A stretch of 64,000 bases of DNA from Lachnoclostridium sp. An118. GTDB lineage: Bacteria > Bacillota > Clostridia > Lachnospirales > Lachnospiraceae. How positions within the stretch are numbered: the first letter of the stretch is position 1; the number at the start of each line of letters is the position of its first letter. The notes under the pieces were generated by a model. The model was not told the origin of the DNA and searched no databases. It saw only the letters and a list, made by a program, of their open reading frames with translations. The stretch is taken from assembly GCF_002160985.1 (NCBI RefSeq), contig NZ_NFLQ01000015.1, positions 23,833 to 87,832 on the forward strand, read 5' to 3'. Positions 1-8,430 of the stretch are shown here, piece by piece. A program made the position numbers and the translations under genes.

Positions 1-2074
1 GTCCATAGCAGTACGGCTCAAGATGACGGATCTCTGCCCGGTCATTCTGGGCGGCAGGCGCATTTTCCGTAAAGTATTCAAATGCACGGTTGCCATGGCC
101 GCTGAGAGCTTCAGCAAGGATCAGCCAGCCCTGGGACTGAGAGAAGATGCCGGAGTTTTCTTTTGTCCCTTGATTATAGATTACGGCAAGTGCGCCGTCA
201 AATGCGTGTGCATGGTAGGGCGGATCCATCAGGATGGCGCCGTATGATGTATTGAGCCTCTGATACACATTTTCCAGAGCGGCATCAGCCTGGTCTTTGG
301 ATGCAAGACCGCTGATGACAGCCCAGCTCTGGGGATTCAGCCACATATTTGCCTCCGGATCCGCTGCTGCGCCGATCCGCTCACCATTCTCAGTAAAGCC
401 GCGGATGAAACGGTCGTTATCCCAGCAAAGTTTTTGAATCTTCTCTCCGATTTCTTTCTGCTTTTTTTCGAGATAGCGGATGTATTCGCTGTCCTGTTTA
501 TGGACGGCAAATTTTTTTAATATGGTCATTGCATAGTAGAACTGCAGTGCGACAAAGGAGGATTCCCCTTCTGCTCCGAGGCGGAGGCAGTCATTCCAGT
601 CCGCATATAATCCGGCAGGCATACCGTGGGGGCCCAGATGATCAAAGGAAAACTGTACGGCGCGTTTCAGATGCTCGTAAACACTTCCTTTATCTTTATT
701 GGCAAAGGGGATGACTTCATCGAGAAACGCGGTATTTCCTGTCTCCGAGATGTATTTGTAGACTGTCGGGAACAGCCAGAGGGCATCGTCGGCGCGGTAG
801 GCGGGGTGCCCGGTTTCACGGACATAGGAGGCGTCGTCCGGCGTATCCTCATGTCCCGGATCATGGGTGAATTTTACAAGTGGAAGACCGCCGCCGTTAT
901 CTACCTGTGCCGAGAGCATGAAGCGGATCTTCTCACATGCCATTTCAGGGGCAAGATGGATGATTCCCTGAATATCCTGTACGGTATCACGATAGCCGTA
1001 GCCGTTTCGCAGTCCGCAGTAAATGAAAGATGCGGCCCTTGACCAGACAAAGGTTATGAAACAGTTGTAGGCGTTCCATGTATTGACCATCGTATTGAAG
1101 GCGGGATCTGGCGTTTTGATCTTCAGATGATCCAGTTTTCCATACCAGTCTGCTTTCAGTGTGCTGATCTCCTGTTTTACCTGTGCGGACGGATCTTTAT
1201 AGGAGTCGATGATAGCGGCCGCTTCCGCGGAAGGCTTCATACCGAGAAGAAAGAGTACAGTCCTGGATTCGCCGGGATCCAGAGTGATCTTGCAGGAGAG
1301 AGCGCCGCATGAGTTTTCATTGTAGCTGTTTACGTTTCCAAGATCAGAGGAGATTACGCCCTGAGGATTGCCGTATCCGTGGTATTTTCCCAGAAATACT
1401 GCTTTATCTCCGCAATAGGAGGAAACTTCTGCTCCCGCAAGACCGAAGAATCGTTCTGTTACCTTTTTATCATCTACTTTTTCATCTTCCCTCAGTGCAT
1501 CGAGATTACCGTGAATCTGCTGGATGATCCGGTTTTTTTCAAATAATGTGCGGGTGATAAAAAGGGAATACTGGAGGTTCACCTGATCTTGTTCATAATT
1601 GCTGTGGTTTGTGAACTCTGCATATCCGGTAAGTGTAAGCTCCCGCTTCCGGTCCGATTCGTTGGTCACGGAAAGCGCCCAGACTTCATAGGATTTCCCA
1701 AGGGGAACATAGTAGTCCGCCTCAGAATGTATGCTGCTGTAATCTGCAAGCATTCTTGTATAACCCATACCGTGGCAGCATTTGCTTTGATATTCTTTGG
1801 TGTCTTTTCCTACCGGCTGCCATGAGGCGGACCAGTAATCGCCGGAAGTGTTATCCCGGATATAAATGTAGCGCCCAGGCTGGTCAAACTGGTTGAATAT
1901 ATACCGGAGGATACGCCCGTTTGCCCCTGATCTGGCAAAGCTGTATCCGCCTGCATTGTTAGAGATGATCGCTCCGTACTCCGGCGATCCCAGATAATTT
2001 ACCCAGGGAGCAGGTGTGTCCGGACGGTCGATCACATATTCACGTTCTTTGTCATCAAAATATCCATATTTCAT
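1..2074 (-). CDS. GH94 glycoside phosphorylase (cellobiose phosphorylase-like), 3' end cut by window edge
   Basis: Leftward frame open from an ATG at 2074 to the window edge, about 691 codons of a family usually near 800 residues. The protein begins MKYGYFDDKEREYVIDRP, as in cellobiose/chitobiose phosphorylases. WNDCL contains the predicted catalytic acid Asp at about residue 495, close to Asp490 of characterised cellobiose phosphorylase, and an EPYCYG motif lies further on. The family splits a beta-linked disaccharide with inorganic phosphate, giving glucose 1-phosphate and a shorter sugar in the cytoplasm. AAAGGA lies about 12 bases before the start. The start is 28 bases from the end of a second GH94 gene, so the two are probably one operon. 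Sugar specificity cannot be read from sequence. Confidence 0.88.
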   Translation of the reverse strand, partial: MKYGYFDDKEREYVIDRPDTPAPWVNYLGSPEYGAIISNNAGGYSFARSGANGRILRYIFNQFDQPGRYIYIRDNTSGDYWSASWQPVGKDTKEYQSKCCHGMGYTRMLADYSSIHSEADYYVPLGKSYEVWALSVTNESDRKRELTLTGYAEFTNHSNYEQDQVNLQYSLFITRTLFEKNRIIQQIHGNLDALREDEKVDDKKVTERFFGLAGAEVSSYCGDKAVFLGKYHGYGNPQGVISSDLGNVNSYNENSCGALSCKITLDPGESRTVLFLLGMKPSAEAAAIIDSYKDPSAQVKQEISTLKADWYGKLDHLKIKTPDPAFNTMVNTWNAYNCFITFVWSRAASFIYCGLRNGYGYRDTVQDIQGIIHLAPEMACEKIRFMLSAQVDNGGGLPLVKFTHDPGHEDTPDDASYVRETGHPAYRADDALWLFPTVYKYISETGNTAFLDEVIPFANKDKGSVYEHLKRAVQFSFDHLGPHGMPAGLYADWNDCLRLGAEGESSFVALQFYYAMTILKKFAVHKQDSEYIRYLEKKQKEIGEKIQKLCWDNDRFIRGFTENGERIGAAADPEANMWLNPQSWAVISGLASKDQADAALENVYQRLNTSYGAILMDPPYHAHAFDGALAVIYNQGTKENSGIFSQSQGWLILAEALSGHGNRAFEYFTENAPAAQNDRAEIRHLEPYCYG

Positions 2075-2102
2075 AATCTTATTTCTGTCCTTTCCATTGG
2101 TT

Positions 2103-4802
2103 TTAATTGAGCTTTACTATGATACGGTGACGTCCACCCGAAAGAGTATCAAGCATTCTGCGAGGAAGAACGGCGCGGCCGAGTTTGTCTGTCTGAAGCT
2201 TCTGCCCTTCGCAGAAAGACGAGGAGACTTTGTAGGCGCCGCTGTCTTTCCTGTCAGGATTTTCGTAGATGACATCAAGTTTCTTTCCGGCGAAAACAAG
2301 GCTGACCGATGCTTTTCCCTGATCGTCGAACTGTTCGGCCATAAGCCGGGGAGCCAGGATGAGATCCCCGGCCTCTCCACGGACGCCGAAGACCTGAGTG
2401 ATCATGGTCATCATGAACCAGCTTGCGGCTCCTGTCAGATAGTGGTACATTCCTCTTCCGTCGGAGCGGAAATATTCCGGAATCCCCGGATAGATACGGC
2501 TGGTGTCAAAATCCAGGGCAGTTTCTGCCAATGTTTTCAGCGCTTTCCATCCTTCTTTGGCAAAACCACGGCGGTACAGGGCGTTGGCATACATCACAGT
2601 CATATGGGAGAATACGGCTCCGTTTTCTTTTTCACCGTATGCAAACCCGAACATGCGTCCCATGTCAAACTTTAATTCATGGAAATCCGTGTTCAACCGG
2701 TATCCCCCGATCTCTTTCTGGTAGAGATAGTGATCCGCGCTGTTTACGATTTTGCGGATCTGCTGTTCCGAAGCGACATTCCCCATAATTGCAAAAACCT
2801 GCCCTGTGAGTATCATTCGGACTTCATTTGGGAAAAATCCTTCTACCGCGCGCCCGTGATTATCGTAATAACTGTTAAACCATCCTTCATCCGCTCCGCC
2901 GTCAATCCATTCATGATCCTTCAGATAACCCGTCAGCCAGTCAGCTTTGTGCTCCAGATTTTCCGCCAGTTCGGACAGAGGGACGGAAAACCGTCTGCCG
3001 CTGACCCTGTGCCGGCAGCTCTGGGTATAGCTTGCAAGCAAATTTATTTTGTCTGCTGTGTTTTCAAATAATTCAGGATCATCGTTGAGCAGGATCCGCA
3101 GCTCTTCGGTCAGTTTTGTTTCTTTTACAGGAGAGCGGCTTTCAAGAAGCCGGATCATTGAGGCAAGCTCGCGAAGATTCCCTGTATATGCAAAGGTAAA
3201 AGCGACGCTTTCTCCGTGTTCGGAGGCCATGTCCAGGGCGTCGTTCCAGTCAGCTCCCCGAAGGCGGTAAATATTGTGGCCACCGACCTCATAAAAAGCG
3301 GTCAGCTGCTGAATCAGAAGATGTTCCAATATGGTTCCGGTATAAATATTATTGTCCTCTGTGCGCAGCAGATTTCCCTGCCCGGCATCCCACAGGGTAT
3401 CGATCTGTGTTCCTCTGTCTGACTGGGCATCTTTAAAATAAGGAGCCTGCCTGTTCAGGATATCGATATCACCTGTCTGGTCGATGTAAAGTTTCGTAGT
3501 CATTTGCGGCCAGAGTGCGTGATCCATCCATACCCGTGAGATTCCGTTGCGGTCTGCGATGAAATTGCCGTCTCCGTCTCCGATGATCGTTGCGTTTGTT
3601 CCATCGATCCGCACTCCGCCGAAGTTTTTCTCTATCATCTGCCCTACTCCGTTTGGATCCATGAGAAGGAGAGAAAGGCAGTCCTGCCAGAGATCCCGCC
3701 ACCCTCGTCCGCCTCTTCCGTAATCGTGATGAGGCAGGAAAGAACATCCGAACAGACGCCGGAGGAAAGGCTGGAAACAGATCCATTTCATTAGCCGGTC
3801 AAAATCGGCGTCTCCGGTATGAAATCCCGTGTTGACTTTCTCTTTCCACCATGATTTCGTTATTTCTAGAGACTTCCGTACCTTGTCCGGAGAGTTGTAT
3901 TTTTCATAAATACGGGCAATGCCCTCGTGTGTGCCTTCTACTCCGAGGAGCAGGATATATTCCGCTTCTTTGCCGGGGGCAAGCCGGATCCGGGGGAAAC
4001 GGAAAGCGCCCATTGCTTCTTTGCCGGCGGCTGTGGTTCCTGCCGGCACACCGGAGTAATTTTCACAGACGGCACGGGGATGTGTGTAGGTGCCTCCTTC
4101 TCCCAGAAAGTCCTCTACAGTGGGATAGAAACTTTCCGGAGCCTGACCGCTGCCGCTGCATCCGCATACATAGTAGATTTTTGTGTTGGGACGATGTCCC
4201 CGCTCGTCAAAAGACATTGTCGGACGGACGAAGACTCCATTGGAATCTGTCCGGATGCGGTGGAGCATGGAAGTTACATTTCTGTGATCCCTTATATTAT
4301 CAGCGCTCCGTCCGTAGATCGGAATTGCGGCGTAAGGGATCAGATCCTTTGTACTGTCTGACTGATTACGGACAGTAATGTGCATGATTTCTACATTATC
4401 ATTTACAGGAATAAAGGAAGTGATCCGTGTCTCAAGGGAAAGGGCGGAAGAGAACCTTTCCAGTGTATGCCACATGAATCCTGCGGTAATTTTGCTTTGA
4501 TCCTGAAGGGCTGTAAACTTTACCGCTTCCTGCTTTGCAGATGCGCCAGTCGCAGAGAAAATCCCTTCTTTTTCACATACAAGCCAGAAATTTCTGACAG
4601 AACGGTTGTTATGAAGATTTTCCGCGCTGACAGGTTCTAATAAGAAGGTTTCCTGATCTGTCTTGGAGTCACCGCCCAGATTTGGGGTAAGAGAACTCTT
4701 CAACCCTGTTTCTGATGCCAGCGGAAAATAAAGATAACTAGTATTTTCCGGCTGTTTTATAGAAAAACTGCCGTATTCGTCAATAAACTGCAGATGTTTC
4801 AT
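2103..4802 (-). CDS. GH94-family glycoside phosphorylase, 899 aa
   Basis: Second GH94 enzyme, longer than classical cellobiose phosphorylase (about 810 aa). It has an N-terminal beta-sandwich region, then an (alpha/alpha)6 barrel with GRGGRGWRDLWQDCL near residues 365-380 and GADWNDALD, whose Asp at about 521 is the expected general acid. It should phosphorolyse a beta-glucosyl oligosaccharide in the cytoplasm. AAAGGAGA sits 7 bases before the ATG. It is the first gene of the leftward pair and is divergent from the sugar-binding-protein operon. Candidates from the family are cellobiose, laminaribiose or 1,2-beta-oligoglucan phosphorylase. The ABC-GH94-GH3 setting resembles the sophoro-oligosaccharide locus of Listeria innocua, but 899 aa is shorter than that phosphorylase. 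Confidence 0.85.
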   Translation of the reverse strand: MKHLQFIDEYGSFSIKQPENTSYLYFPLASETGLKSSLTPNLGGDSKTDQETFLLEPVSAENLHNNRSVRNFWLVCEKEGIFSATGASAKQEAVKFTALQDQSKITAGFMWHTLERFSSALSLETRITSFIPVNDNVEIMHITVRNQSDSTKDLIPYAAIPIYGRSADNIRDHRNVTSMLHRIRTDSNGVFVRPTMSFDERGHRPNTKIYYVCGCSGSGQAPESFYPTVEDFLGEGGTYTHPRAVCENYSGVPAGTTAAGKEAMGAFRFPRIRLAPGKEAEYILLLGVEGTHEGIARIYEKYNSPDKVRKSLEITKSWWKEKVNTGFHTGDADFDRLMKWICFQPFLRRLFGCSFLPHHDYGRGGRGWRDLWQDCLSLLLMDPNGVGQMIEKNFGGVRIDGTNATIIGDGDGNFIADRNGISRVWMDHALWPQMTTKLYIDQTGDIDILNRQAPYFKDAQSDRGTQIDTLWDAGQGNLLRTEDNNIYTGTILEHLLIQQLTAFYEVGGHNIYRLRGADWNDALDMASEHGESVAFTFAYTGNLRELASMIRLLESRSPVKETKLTEELRILLNDDPELFENTADKINLLASYTQSCRHRVSGRRFSVPLSELAENLEHKADWLTGYLKDHEWIDGGADEGWFNSYYDNHGRAVEGFFPNEVRMILTGQVFAIMGNVASEQQIRKIVNSADHYLYQKEIGGYRLNTDFHELKFDMGRMFGFAYGEKENGAVFSHMTVMYANALYRRGFAKEGWKALKTLAETALDFDTSRIYPGIPEYFRSDGRGMYHYLTGAASWFMMTMITQVFGVRGEAGDLILAPRLMAEQFDDQGKASVSLVFAGKKLDVIYENPDRKDSGAYKVSSSFCEGQKLQTDKLGRAVLPRRMLDTLSGGRHRIIVKLN

Positions 4803-5053
4803 TTTGCGTCTCCTTTCATGATTCTTATTTATTATTTATGGAAATTATATAAGAATCTTTATATAGCAAAAATCAGAAAAAGGGGGAAAAATATCAGAAT
4901 CATGACATGAAATCTTAATGTGCCGAAAACGGGTCATAAATCTGATATTTTTTCGGAATTTATAATATATTGAGCAGCCGGCTTGAGCTATAATTCTATC
5001 ATCGTAAGCAGGGCGGGGGCCTTGTGGATAATATAAGACAGGAGGATTGAACA
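4803..5053. promoter_or_regulatory. Divergent control region of the beta-glucoside locus
   Basis: AT-rich 251-base gap between two divergent operons that must hold both promoters. On the minus strand TATAAT (4849-4844) is preceded at 17 bases by TTTTTG, a weak promoter for the GH94 genes. On the plus strand TATAAT occurs at 4961 and 4989, but neither has a good -35 at normal spacing, which would fit activator-dependent transcription. No local regulator gene accompanies the locus in this window. Confidence 0.4.
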
Positions 5054-6439
5054 ATGAAAAAGAGAGTATTTGCTGCTTTAATGGCAGCAGTCACTGCGGC
5101 AGGATTGCTGGCAGGCTGCGGCAGTTCGGGATCTGATGAAGGATCCGGAACAACAGAGAGCACGGAAGAGGGAAAGGTCATCAATATTTACAGCTGGAAT
5201 GATGAGTTCCGTACTCGGCTGGAGGCTGTGTATCCGGAAGTTGAGAGTACATCCGATGACGGAACAGTAACCACATTGAAAGATGGAACGGAGATTCACT
5301 GGGTGATCAATCCGAACCAGGACGGCGTCTACCAGCAGAAACTCGATGAAGCGCTCATGAACCAGGCGGACGCGGCGGCAGATGATAAGATCGATATTTT
5401 CTTATCAGAGACAGATTATGTTTATAAATATACGGATGCAGAAGCCGACGTTGCAATGCCGCTTACTGATCTGGGAATTGATCCGGACACAGATCTTGCA
5501 GATCAGTATGACTTTACAAAGACAACAGCTTCTGACCGTGAAGGAGTCCAGAGAGGTTCTACCTGGCAGTGCTGCCCGGGAGTCCTTGTATACCGCAGAG
5601 ATATTGCAAAGGATGTATTCGGAACGGATGATCCGACAGCAGTAGGCGAGAAAGTAAAAGACTGGGATACTCTGAAAGCAACTGCCGAGGAGCTGAAGGC
5701 AAAAGGATATTATACATTTGCTTCTTATGCAGATACATTCCGTGTATACAGCAACAATATGAGCGAGCCTTGGGTAGCGGACGGCGAGACTACAGTAAAA
5801 ATAGACCCGCTGATCATGGACTGGGTGGAAAATTCCAAAGAGTGGCTGGATGCCGGCTATCTGGACAAGACTGTAAAAGGCCAGTTTAATGATGACTGGA
5901 ACAAGGCAATGGGATCTTCTTCCAAGGTGTTCGCATTCCTGCTTCCGCCGTGGGGCATTGACTTTACCTTGAACCCGAACTGGGACGGCGATGCAGGCGC
6001 ATGGGCAGTCACGAATCCTCCGCAGGAATACAACTGGGGCGGATCTTACATCCATGCGGCAACGGGTACGGACAATCCAGAACACGTAAAGGACATTATT
6101 TTGGCAATGACTGCAGACAAAGATACTCTGCTGAAAATCTCCAAGGATTATCTTGACTTTACAAATACGGTAAGCGGTATGGAAGAGGCAGCCGCAGACG
6201 ATACATATGCATCTGATTTCCTGGGCGGACAGAACGCATATGAGTACTACGCACCGGTAGCGGAAAATATAAAGATTGCTCCGCTTTCAGCGTATGATCT
6301 GGGATGTGTCGAACTGTTCCAGAACTCATTCAGCGATTATTTTCAGGGTAATGTAGACTTTGACAAGGCGAAAGCAAACTTTGAAACCGCAATCAAAGAG
6401 CGTTATCCGGATATCACAGAGGTTGAGTGGCCCGAATAA
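5054..6439 (+). CDS. ABC sugar transporter substrate-binding lipoprotein
   Basis: 461-residue extracytoplasmic solute-binding protein. The N terminus MKKRVFAALMAAV followed by LLAGC is a lipoprotein signal with Cys at about residue 21, followed by a Ser/Gly/Glu-rich tether. Length and composition fit family 1 carbohydrate-binding proteins. It should capture an oligosaccharide outside the membrane and pass it to the two permeases directly downstream. AGGAGG lies 8 bases before the ATG. The linked GH94 and GH3 enzymes suggest a beta-linked gluco-oligosaccharide; this is inference from context. Confidence 0.9.
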   Translation: MKKRVFAALMAAVTAAGLLAGCGSSGSDEGSGTTESTEEGKVINIYSWNDEFRTRLEAVYPEVESTSDDGTVTTLKDGTEIHWVINPNQDGVYQQKLDEALMNQADAAADDKIDIFLSETDYVYKYTDAEADVAMPLTDLGIDPDTDLADQYDFTKTTASDREGVQRGSTWQCCPGVLVYRRDIAKDVFGTDDPTAVGEKVKDWDTLKATAEELKAKGYYTFASYADTFRVYSNNMSEPWVADGETTVKIDPLIMDWVENSKEWLDAGYLDKTVKGQFNDDWNKAMGSSSKVFAFLLPPWGIDFTLNPNWDGDAGAWAVTNPPQEYNWGGSYIHAATGTDNPEHVKDIILAMTADKDTLLKISKDYLDFTNTVSGMEEAAADDTYASDFLGGQNAYEYYAPVAENIKIAPLSAYDLGCVELFQNSFSDYFQGNVDFDKAKANFETAIKERYPDITEVEWPE

Positions 6440-6509
6440 TGCAGCAAGCCGGCAGCCCCGCGGACGGACAGTCCGTAGGGCTGCCGGAAACAGAAAGGAA
6501 TGATACTTT

Positions 6510-7466
6510 ATGAAAAAGAAGCGTAAAAGTGTCAGCTATGCTAAGTGGGGATATATTTTTATCCTGCCGTTTTTTATATGTTTTCTGATTTTTTCTTTGA
6601 TTCCTCTGATCGATACAGTCAGATATAGTTTCTTTGAATATTACCGGTCGGGGATCAAAGAAATCGGTCCCGATTTTATCGGGATGCAGAATTATATCAG
6701 CCTGCTGGGATCAGATATGCTGAAATATGCGGGCAATACACTGATCCTTTGGGTCATTGGATTTATTCCGCAGATTGTTGTGGCGCTGCTTCTTGCAAAC
6801 TGGTTTACGGATATCCGTCTGAAGATCAGAGGCAAGCAGTTCTTTAAGGTGGTTATCTATCTCCCGAACTTGATCATGGCATCCGCATTTGCAATGCTGT
6901 TTTTTGCAATGTTTTCAACAAACGGACCGATCAATTCGATCATGATATCTCTAGGATGGATCAGCAAGCCGATAGATTTCCTCGGATCCGTGATCGGGAC
7001 CAGATCCCTTATAGGACTTATGAATTTCCTGATGTGGTTTGGAAATACGACGATTATGCTTATGGCGGCAATCATGGGGATTAGTCCGGATATATTTGAA
7101 GCCTGTGAACTGGACGGATGTACAGGCATTCAAAGATTCTTTTATATAACACTTCCGCAGATCAGACCGATTCTTGCATATACATTGATCACATCAATTA
7201 TTGGAGGGTTGCAGATGTTCGATGTACCGCAGATCCTGACCAATGGACAGGGAAATCCGGACCGTACATCCATGACACTGATTATGTTCCTTAACAGCCA
7301 TCTGGAGAGCAGAAACTATGGAATGGCAGGAGCGTTGTCCGTATATCTGTTTATTGTAAGCGGAATCCTATGTTTCTTTGTATACAGAATCACAAACGGG
7401 AGCAGCGATGATGGGACAAAAGCGGAAAAGAAGAAATTAAGAAAAACACGGAAAGGGGGAAGATAG
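6510..7466 (+). CDS. ABC sugar transporter permease (MalF type)
   Basis: 318-residue inner-membrane protein with about six hydrophobic segments and the permease EAA loop (EACELDGCTGIQRF, near residues 197-210) that docks the ATPase. The longer, MalF-like partner of the pair. It starts 70 bases after the binding-protein gene with AAGGAA upstream and ends 3 bases before the next permease, so it is cotranscribed. The C terminus is strongly basic and cytoplasmic. No ATP-binding subunit is encoded nearby; Firmicutes often supply one shared MsmX/MsiK-type ATPase from another locus. Confidence 0.92.
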   Translation: MKKKRKSVSYAKWGYIFILPFFICFLIFSLIPLIDTVRYSFFEYYRSGIKEIGPDFIGMQNYISLLGSDMLKYAGNTLILWVIGFIPQIVVALLLANWFTDIRLKIRGKQFFKVVIYLPNLIMASAFAMLFFAMFSTNGPINSIMISLGWISKPIDFLGSVIGTRSLIGLMNFLMWFGNTTIMLMAAIMGISPDIFEACELDGCTGIQRFFYITLPQIRPILAYTLITSIIGGLQMFDVPQILTNGQGNPDRTSMTLIMFLNSHLESRNYGMAGALSVYLFIVSGILCFFVYRITNGSSDDGTKAEKKKLRKTRKGGR

Positions 7467-7469
7467 GTT

Positions 7470-8315
7470 ATGAAATCGAAAAATAGAATGCGGGGAAAGA
7501 CAATACTTGCCTATATAGTGCTTATATTCCTTTCGTTCTTATGCCTATTTTTCTTTTATATCCTGATTGTGAACGCAACACGTTCCCATGCAGATCTGCA
7601 AAAAGGTTTTTCGGCAATTCCGGGAACCTATTTTCTGGAAAACTTGAAGAACGTTGCAAATGATGGAAGTTTTCCAATGTTTAAGGGAATTTTGAACAGT
7701 CTGATTGTTTCTGCCTGTTCAGCGGCTCTCTGTACATACTTTTCAGCATTGACCGCATACGGTCTTTACGCATATGATTTTAAGGCCAAAAAAGTTGCAT
7801 TTACATTTATCATGGCAATACTTGTCATGCCGACACAAGTAACGGCAATGGGTTTTCTTCGGCTGATCACAAATATGGGTATGTATGATTCGCTTCTTCC
7901 GCTGATCATACCGTCCATTGCGTCTCCCGCTGTATTTTACTTTATGTACAGTTATCTACAGTCGTCTCTTCCGCTGTCCCTTGTAGAAGCGGCAAGAATT
8001 GACGGATCAGGAGAGTTTAGGACGTTTAACCAGATTGTAATCCCGATCATGAAGCCGGCGATTGCAGTACAGGCAATATTTACTTTTGTAAGTTCATGGA
8101 ATAATTACTTTATTCCTGCGTTGGTGATTCAGTCCAAGGACAAAATGACGGTGCCGATCCTGATTGCAACGCTCCGGGGCGCGGATTATATGAATTTTGA
8201 TATGGGTAAAATCTACATGATGATCACAGTAGCAATCGTGCCGATCATTATTGTATATCTTCTTCTTTCCAAATACATCATTGCAGGCGTAACGCTTGGT
8301 GGTGTAAAAGAATAA
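7470..8315 (+). CDS. ABC sugar transporter permease (MalG type)
   Basis: 281-residue membrane protein with about six transmembrane segments and an EAA loop (EAARIDGSGEFRTF, near residues 173-186). It forms the second half of the transmembrane channel with the preceding permease. A GGGGGA ribosome site precedes the start. It is followed by a hairpin with a T run, after which the GH3 gene begins, so expression of the transport genes and the glucosidase may be uncoupled. Confidence 0.92.
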   Translation: MKSKNRMRGKTILAYIVLIFLSFLCLFFFYILIVNATRSHADLQKGFSAIPGTYFLENLKNVANDGSFPMFKGILNSLIVSACSAALCTYFSALTAYGLYAYDFKAKKVAFTFIMAILVMPTQVTAMGFLRLITNMGMYDSLLPLIIPSIASPAVFYFMYSYLQSSLPLSLVEAARIDGSGEFRTFNQIVIPIMKPAIAVQAIFTFVSSWNNYFIPALVIQSKDKMTVPILIATLRGADYMNFDMGKIYMMITVAIVPIIIVYLLLSKYIIAGVTLGGVKE

Positions 8316-8331
8316 AAGGCAGAAAAACTGA

Positions 8332-8389
8332 GAAACCGCTACGGGGCAATCCTCTTAATATGCAGGAAAACACGGTGGCGGTTTCTTTT
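8332..8389 (+). terminator. Hairpin with T run between permease and GH3 genes
   Basis: GAAACCGC-TAC (8332-8342) pairs with GTGGCGGTTTC (8375-8385) and is followed by TTTT. It may be a partial terminator or processing site within the operon. A second hairpin with the same GAAACCGCT arm follows the GH3 gene. Confidence 0.6.
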
Positions 8390-8430
8390 GCTGTAATATA
8401 AAAAATTATAATAGATAACGGGGTATGATA